NCBI GenBank assembly: GCA_027605045.1
Contig: JAQFWX010000004.1
Location: forward strand, 496,001-560,000
DNA length: 64,000 nucleotides
Source: Phallus indusiatus
Taxonomy: Eukaryota; Basidiomycota; Agaricomycetes; Phallales; Phallaceae
Direction: 5' to 3'
Shown here: one piece after another, positions 57,201 through 64,000 of the stretch
Layout: the number at the start of each line of letters is the position of its first letter
How positions within the stretch are numbered: position 1 is the first letter of the stretch
The notes under the pieces: model-generated
What the model was told of the DNA's origin: nothing
The model's database searches: none
What the model saw: only the letters and a program-made list of their open reading frames with translations
Position numbers and translations under genes: made by a program

Positions 57201-60200
57201 TCTTGGAGAATCCGGATGATCTGGAGCTGGGAAAGATGAATATGGGCACATCGCTTGCTATCTTATCACAACTACTCGATACCACATCGGTACGTGAAAG
57301 CCTCCTTTCTGACATATTTAGTCTAACCAACTATTGAATTATAGCAACACCGCGTCGAATGGAAGTACAACGACGATCGAACTACCTGTTTAGCAGTCCT
57401 AGAAATAGCACTCTTAACTCTCCTCACATCCGCTCGCGTCGACGTCTGCTCTTTCGCAGCGCGTGGACTACGCTTACTAGCACAAGTCGGACAAGACACT
57501 ATTATCCCCGGACCAACATACTACACAGACGACAAACCCGCTTCATTTATGACGCTTCTCGAATCGGTGGGCGATCCGAAAGCGCTTGTTTTAGGGAGAG
57601 TCGAGTTCCAGAAGCGGGCGAGGCAGGTGGCGGGGCCGTTAGCGTGTCCGAGCACGTCGCAATTGGCGGCGTGGAGAGAAGGGTATTTCAGATGGTCATA
57701 TTTGAATTCGTTGTTTTCGTCGTCCACGACGTCGTCGTCGTCGGATTCGAGGTCGTCTTCTGACAAGTCGGGTAGTTTTGATGTGCTGTTCTTTCGGAGA
57801 CTTACGACTAAGGTAAAATCGTGTTTTTTTTGCCTATTCTCAGGTTTTCGCTGATGGATGGGTTGTTTTCGTGTTAGGAACGTTTGTGGACTTGGGTGAA
57901 TCTTATGTTAATGCTGGCTGTAACGTCCGGTAGTTGCCTCAGTGATGATTCGTCTTTGAATCCACCCTCGGAATACCGGCTTCCGTTCAGACCAAGCTTT
58001 TCCGATGAAAGACCTTCGCGACTGATAAAAAGATTCATTAACGATCTCGTGGGCATTTTAATGTCCGGAGATGTACTACTGTCTGAGGAGATTTATGCTC
58101 ATTTGGTGGCGAGAGACGCGTTAGGCTCCGAGTTGGATTCGAGATGGTTCCCGTTATTGTTCGATATTCTAGATAGGTATGACGTGAAATAGTCTCATGT
58201 CTTTGAGACTAAAACTGACGTCGTTTGTTTTTCTTTCTTTCTTTCTTTAGCAAATTGAAATCATTACTGTCGGCGAATAGTCAAGAAACTGTCTACTTGG
58301 TCTTTGTCTCCATCGATCAAATCCTTTCCGTCTTGAAACTTGTTCTTGAACGAATTACTGTAGTCGAGTCTGCAGCGCTGACGGTAGATTTGGGTAATAT
58401 GCTGGTTATGCTGTCAAAACTCCTTCACCGCCCGTCCGAACGCAATTTCGACGTGCGGATCAGAACGAGGTTTTGTGCGATACTCGACATTATTCATGAA
58501 AAGGCGTTACCCGTCAAGAACGATAATGTTGTGCGAAATAGTCTTTTTGAAGTCGTGACTGACTGGGTTTGGGAGGTTCGTTTCGCTTCATGTTGAGCTG
58601 GTGATATTCGTATGCTCAACTCATAATCTTGTTTTAGGTTTATACGGAAGAGACTAGCAGTAGCCGTGTGGAGCCAACTGCGAACTATATGGATGTTACG
58701 ATTGCCGCTTTGAAGACGATCGTCAATCTCTCAGAGAATCTGCAGCTTTTGGGTTCTAGCGGAAAAGCGACGGATGATATGGATTTGAATGTTCCGTCAA
58801 GGCTCTTTAGTAGATACCTTGGTATCTTGCTAAGAGAGGTGGAAGCTAAACGGATGGAAATGGAAGATAAACGAAGAGAGGTAGAGCCTAAACGAAGGGA
58901 GTTGGAACCTAAACGAAAGGAGAGCTTTTGTGTACGTTGCACGAATCATATATTATGATCTTTATACTAAAGCTTTTTGTGCAGGAAGACAATCAAGCTG
59001 ATAAATACGCTTCTCAAGTTCAAGCGCTGGTTATCGCGGCGATCACCAATTTACTCTCTGCTAATCCGACAGCAGGTGCAAAACATGTATTATCGCTGTC
59101 ATTCAATGCCAGCCCTCGACTACGTACCATATTTTGCCACGTATTCAGCCAGGTGCTGAGTCGCAATGTGGATTTTGGGGAGTATCATGAAACCTTTCTT
59201 CATACCAGCAGGAAGAGTCGGCTATGTGAAGTGAGTGTTCCGTTGTACGTGTATCGTGGCTTAGTCTAACAAGAAATGCAGTTGGTCAAAGAACGCGATG
59301 TAAGCGATTTGATTTCTTTTGGTTTTTTTGATGGGTTGTTAATGAAGTAGCTTTTACTCTATGCTATCATTGATCTCTGTCCGAGTAACGAAACAGAGAC
59401 AATGTCCGCGCTCCTTCTCAATCTATTCAATACGCAAAAGTACGCGAATCTGTCAAGCTTACAGCTTATCAATTTGACTGTTATCATTAGGGGCATGTTG
59501 AACCTACTTCGGGTTGTCGTAAGCAGACAGGTCGCTATGGCAGGCGAGTCTATTATGTATTCCTGTTTCTTTGATAGTATTAACAAGGTCTGATATAGAA
59601 AACCCGACGGATTTATTCCGTGCGAATGACCTTTGCGGACGAATCTTTTCGGGTTTTGCAAAGTCACATGGATATATTTACCTTCGCAATATCATTTCGC
59701 ATTTAATAGTCGCGATGCAGGATCCCCCAGAAGGCAAAACTTATGAAGTTGATCCTTCAAAGATAAGACCCGATGAATCTCAAGAGGAGAACGCCAACAA
59801 TCTTCAAAATATAAGCACTGTCATTCTCGAAGTCCTGACGGATTCATGGGTGACGCTTCCTGAGTATGTAACGCATTAGCTCATGAAATTCTTCTCATTT
59901 AACGCGAAAAATTCAGTATGCTCCGAGAAGGCTGTCGAGTTATTAATGATGCTGTGTATGCTCCACCTCTTGTCTGCCTTTGTTTTATTACTTACATGAA
60001 TCGGGTCTTCAGTACGGAAAAGTGGGGAGAAGAGTATTTTGCGCCCATAGGGGCCTTTCTTTTCTTGCGTTTTGTGGTAAGAATCCCCCTTTTCAACCCC
60101 TTGTTCAAGTGTGCTTAGAGCCTTTAAACTAGGTTCCAGCTATTACATCACCAGAAACGATTGATCTGGAAATCCCTCGCGACGAGGTCCGCTTACCGCC

Positions 60201-63200
60201 GTTCAAAAGAGGGCTGATCCTTGTTGCTAAGATCGTTCAAAACATAGTCAACAATATCTATTTTGCCAAAGAAGCACATAGTAAGCATCATTGCCCGCAA
60301 AATGAATGGTAGTGTTCAAAACCTTTTTTTTTCATAGTGGTGATGCTGAACGGTTTACTGAAAGAGTATGTTCCACGATTCGTACAATTCTATAGATACG
60401 TTCTTGTATGTCACTATTTTCGTCGCTTATAGCGATACTTAGACATGTTTTTAGGCGTCAAGTCCTTCGGAACGGAACCGGATACATTCTGACGAGTTGC
60501 TTGGATCATCATATGATGAAGCGGATACACTTGTACTTCACCGGTTTTTCGAAAATCACAAGGATAAAATAGGCGAACTCCTTCTGGGATATAAGCCTCC
60601 GTCATCTGTCATTGAACCATCGAAATCCAACGATGGCAAAATGATATGGGATGATGTTTGTAGTCTGATATTGGACGGGAATTCGACGATGAGACCCCCA
60701 ATTCTTTCGGACAAGTCATTCATGGAACATCAAGGCTTCCGAACGCTCTGGGAAAAGCACGCTCCAACGATTACCGATTCTTTTCGTGATATATTTCAGG
60801 ATAGAACAACTTATGTAAGTATTTGTTCGATTTTTTCAATTCCTTGTATTTATGCTTTCTATAGGAACCTACGTTCTTGCTATTTATGACCAGTATCGAT
60901 GTGGGAACGATAGATTTTGAGGCACTAATGCTCCATGTTTTCAAGGTACGTAACATTATCTATTGACTCAACAACGTCTCAATAGTTTTCATAGATCATC
61001 CGCCAGCTAATTATCGTGGGAGATAATGTGTTTGATCTCGTCGTTGACTTTACTGGCTTTACCTCGTCTTCTGAGATACCGCTGTCCTGGGTACGGACGT
61101 TGATTGAGCTCACGCCGTCAGAGATTCCCAAACATTTTCGAGATCTATATCTCGTCAATGTTAATGCTGCTGCCCAAGCTTTTCTAAGGAAACTCTATTT
61201 CCTGTCGCCTGGTATGTCTATTTATAAGATACACGGCTGCTTTCAATGACATTTGACACGCTCTAGGGCTTCGGTTTTGCAAACGAATTGTCCCAGTTTC
61301 CTCGATTGGTGAGATTACTAACTATCTTCACCCGTCAACTGTATCGGCGCTAGAGCTCGCCAGTGGGTCTTCCTTCTCTTGTGCTATTAATCCTCGTTGA
61401 CGATATTCGTTAGACAGCTTGGAATCCGAATTAAAAACCGAACCAAGATCGACATGCTTTACTTGCCAACAACACCTTCATGGCAAACTGATGACGCCAA
61501 CGACGATTTACGTTGGTAAATCGCATCTGCGGATTGTTTCTGTAGGTAGAATATTTCGATTTATTACTTCAGTTGACCGAATTGCACCAAAGGTCAAACC
61601 CCAACCAGTCTATCCTGGTCTATCGTGTAAAACGGTGGAGATTGTTCCATATACCGACATTCGCGATATTGCTTTGTCTAGGACGCGGAATGACCACCAT
61701 GAGTTCGTCATACGCCGTTTTGCTGACGGAAGTACCTTGACGTTCTGGTCCATTGAGAAAGAACGGGAGAAGTTTGTCGAAGTATGTTTCATGCCATTCT
61801 GGTATGTTAGAAGCCTCTGATCAATGTCTGAACAGATGGTTCGTAATGCCAAAGCCCACATCAAACCCGGCGAGTCAATCTCCTTGAATGAACGGGCGCG
61901 ACATTTTGTGGTATCCACGTCTTTATTGGCGTCTGCGTTTTACGGAATCTGTGATGAGAACGAATTCCTACGTGAATCTGCGTTTTTATTGCTGTCTTCT
62001 CTTTGCAAATCTCTCCAGTTTGACGTTGTATCGCTTGTCTCTTTGAAAGGTGCGTATTATCTTGGAATGCTGGGCATCAGGACTTATATATCTTTTTTAA
62101 TAGACGCAGGGGTATCTGTACCCATAAATACAACATCCTTTGTCTGCAGTTTCAGCGAAAAACTGTCTAGCTTTGTCCCAGCCCTTACTTTAGACCTCAT
62201 AGCAGAGATATGCCTGGGCTTTGAAGTGGCAACACATGCCCAGCGTATAGTGGTCTTACAATACATGCATTCCTGGATAAAGAATCTCGCACATTTCGGA
62301 GATCCAGCGCATGCTCTGTATGACGAATCTCAAAGCAAACTGAAAGATGTTATTGGGTCGTTGATTGATATATCAACACGGTTTGCTGATGTACGTTTCC
62401 CAAAGAATCGTTTCAAAGCTTTGATCCCTTTCTTACACAAGGACAACGTAGATATTTCCGTGTACTTTAAGATGGGTTTGGCCGGACTTCAACAAGTTTG
62501 AGAGCCAGTTGTTGAATGTCACTCTGGATGCACTTATTCAGACTGCAATCGATGGTGGTATTGACTCGCCTAGATGCGAACAAATTGGGGACATCCTCAT
62601 TGCAATCGCAACTATCGACGTGCGAGCTAGAGTACTAAAAAGGCTAAAGGCTGTCAGTAATCATGTTTTATGAACCAATGTTCTATCTCATTCGACTCGT
62701 ATAGATTCTGAGCAAGCCTGGTCGAACCACGCGGTCTCTCACAGAAAGCTCATTCTGGTCAGAGACCACCGCCATTTCAAGGTTACTACTCAAAACCGGT
62801 TATGTTCCACGGCTCTCCCTTCATACGCATCTTTATATGCCCGAAGCAATTCATTCTGTTACAATGCTCTGTTCGACTGGTTCGTTACGTATGAAGTCAA
62901 CTGTCTATGGGATCGCCATGAATCTTATCCAAAATCTGCGTATCCTACGACTTGAAGCTAAAGCCCCCGTAGCCAAATTGGATGAGCTGATGGAAGAGAT
63001 GGGAACCAACAAGGTCCTCAATGACTTTGGGCTTATGAGAGTTTATCCGAACAGCGATATCGTTTCTGCGGACAACTGCCCCGACCAAATTCCGATTACG
63101 TCGCTGGAAAATATAACTCAGTTGTTCCTTCGTGCGTTGACATACGGTGCAGGAGAGCCTCAGGACAAAGATGAAAGCGGTAACGGTAAGAGTCTAAAAT

Positions 63201-64000
63201 GTACCTTGTGTTAGTTCCGCATTGATCTTTTTCTGAACCAGGATTACTCAATGTCTGGAGAGCACGATGGATGAGCTTAGTTTCATCTACGGCATTTCAA
63301 CCTAGTCCTTACGTTCAGTATCGGTCGTTTGTCGTGATGGGCGTTCTCGCATCCTCTGGAGTACTATCAATCGACGAAAATATGCTGTACCAAACACTCA
63401 TTGCGTTCAAAACGGCCTTGAACTCTAATCCAGAGGAAGACGCTTCGTTGGTGACGAGCATGATCCACTTCATGGCCCGGGTTCTTCCCGGTTACGAATC
63501 CAACTCGAGTTATCTGCCGAGGCTCTTTTGGCTTACGGTAGCATTACTACAATCTACCGTCAGTTCACTATACGAAGAGTCCGCGAATTTGCTCGGGATA
63601 GTTGTCGAGACGATGTCAAAACAGGGCTATTTCTTGAATAGGCGAATGTCGCTGGTCCTGCTCGATGCACGAGAAGATATATCGGTCATATTGACACAGT
63701 TGGACGCGATGATGGGCGTTTCTTTCGAGGCTGCATTCTCATTCTCTTTGGCATCCATTATATTCAGAGCGATGCGAGCGCCTCCTCTTCAACCAACTGC
63801 AAAGAGATTGTTAAGGAATGTGATCAGGATTGCGGCGGAATCTCTCAAACTAGAGGCTACGAGAGGAAGAGGACGGACGAGGTTAAGTCTCGAGATGGAA
63901 CCGGATGGAAATATGTTGTATCTGGACTATGAAGTGATGGGATACTTCCTCGCATTGCTGCCTTTCGCGTGTACTTCAGCTTCGTACCGCCAACTGCTAC
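54252..64000 (+). CDS. Neurofibromin/Ira-type Ras GTPase-activating protein (3' partial)
   Basis: Very large RasGAP that switches off Ras-cAMP signalling. The start is the ATG at 54252 (MMATRTGRARRTPQ). The N-terminal half is helical repeat sequence split by many introns (LPYYSGHRLSDLEENESVNQ, VQGLVQLSRRSVSQILMWLF, and others). The GAP domain begins near 59340. LFRANDLCGRIFSGFAKSHG carries the arginine finger (codon 59619-59621), followed by ILEVLTDSWVTLPE. Then comes GEEYFAPIGAFLFLRFV, spliced to VPAITSPETIDLEIPRDEVR, the FLRFxxPA signature, and RGLILVAKIVQNIVNNIYFA. From about 60890 a Sec14/CRAL-TRIO module appears (GDNVFDLVVDFTGFTSSSEI, FRDLYLVNVNAAAQAFLRKL). A PH-like module follows (TIYVGKSHLRIVSVG, TVEIVPYTDIRDIALSRTRN). 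This order is that of neurofibromin. A heptad-like KR repeat lies at 58836-58922. The protein continues beyond 64000. All GAP hallmarks are intact. Confidence 0.92.
58836..58922 (+). repeat. In-frame 21-bp minisatellite in the RasGAP gene
   Basis: Four degenerate seven-codon units encode EVEAKRM, EMEDKRR, EVEPKRR and ELEPKRK, then E. The frame is preserved. The peptide alternates acidic and basic residues and would form a charged single helix or coiled coil directly before the end of an exon. Confidence 0.8.

Noticed and set aside
57521..57766. Acidic minus-strand frame inside the RasGAP gene
   Set aside because: Mirror of a Ser-rich coding stretch in the sense frame.
1..64000. CRISPR array, prokaryotic operon, retrotransposon or complete DNA transposon
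   Set aside because: I saw no regularly spaced repeats, no long terminal repeats, and no reverse transcriptase, integrase or transposase motifs. Gene structure is eukaryotic throughout.

Overview
The window reads as nuclear DNA of a filamentous basidiomycete, most likely an Agaricomycete. Genes are broken by many 45-70 nt GT-AG introns. The gene set includes families typical of mushroom-forming fungi: HNH-domain proteins, F-box/leucine-rich proteins, BTB proteins, a DUF6593-like protein and an opsin-related membrane protein. I cannot name the genus. All exon joins were read by eye from splice signals and reading frame, so individual junctions may be off by a few bases.

Layout. 1-1466 (minus): aromatic/2-aminoadipate-type aminotransferase, cut by the left edge. 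1467-4955: no convincing gene. 4956-7115: a stop-riddled HNH-family pseudogene and a second, more decayed copy. 7282-8987 (plus): secreted SMP-30/lactonohydrolase. 9177-10263 (minus): opsin-related seven-helix protein without the retinal lysine. 11256-12783 (plus): stomatin-like SPFH protein. 13673-17944 (plus): two tandem MFS monocarboxylate-type transporters. 18081-18166: intron-bearing tRNA-Arg. 20202-21013 (plus): DUF6593-like small protein. 23791-24577 (minus): COQ10. 25386-29485 (plus): three tandem short-chain dehydrogenase (SDR) copies, the middle one broken. 30703-31992 (plus): BTB protein. 32576-33702 (plus): an unidentified multi-exon coding region. 36302-37610 (minus): dienelactone hydrolase, with relics of the same gene near 38.2 kb and 41.1 kb. 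39455-40876 (minus): F-box/LRR protein. 44049-44837 (plus): DUF1348 protein. 46959-50605 (minus): three-RRM protein of the Nam8/Ngr1/Csx1 type. 51566-52852 (minus): EVE-domain protein. 54252-64000 (plus): neurofibromin/Ira-type RasGAP, running off the right edge.

How the parts relate. This is not a single pathway cluster. Housekeeping genes (aminotransferase, COQ10, tRNA, SPFH, RRM, EVE, RasGAP) sit among lineage-expanded families that show local duplication and decay. The most dynamic parts are the HNH relics, the MFS pair, the SDR triplet with a foldback insertion in one intron, and the dienelactone hydrolase fragments. I found no CRISPR array, intact transposase or clear biosynthetic gene cluster. 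I did not find a convincing new multi-gene system; the best leads are the opsin-related protein, the SDR triplet and the unidentified gene at 32.6-33.7 kb.
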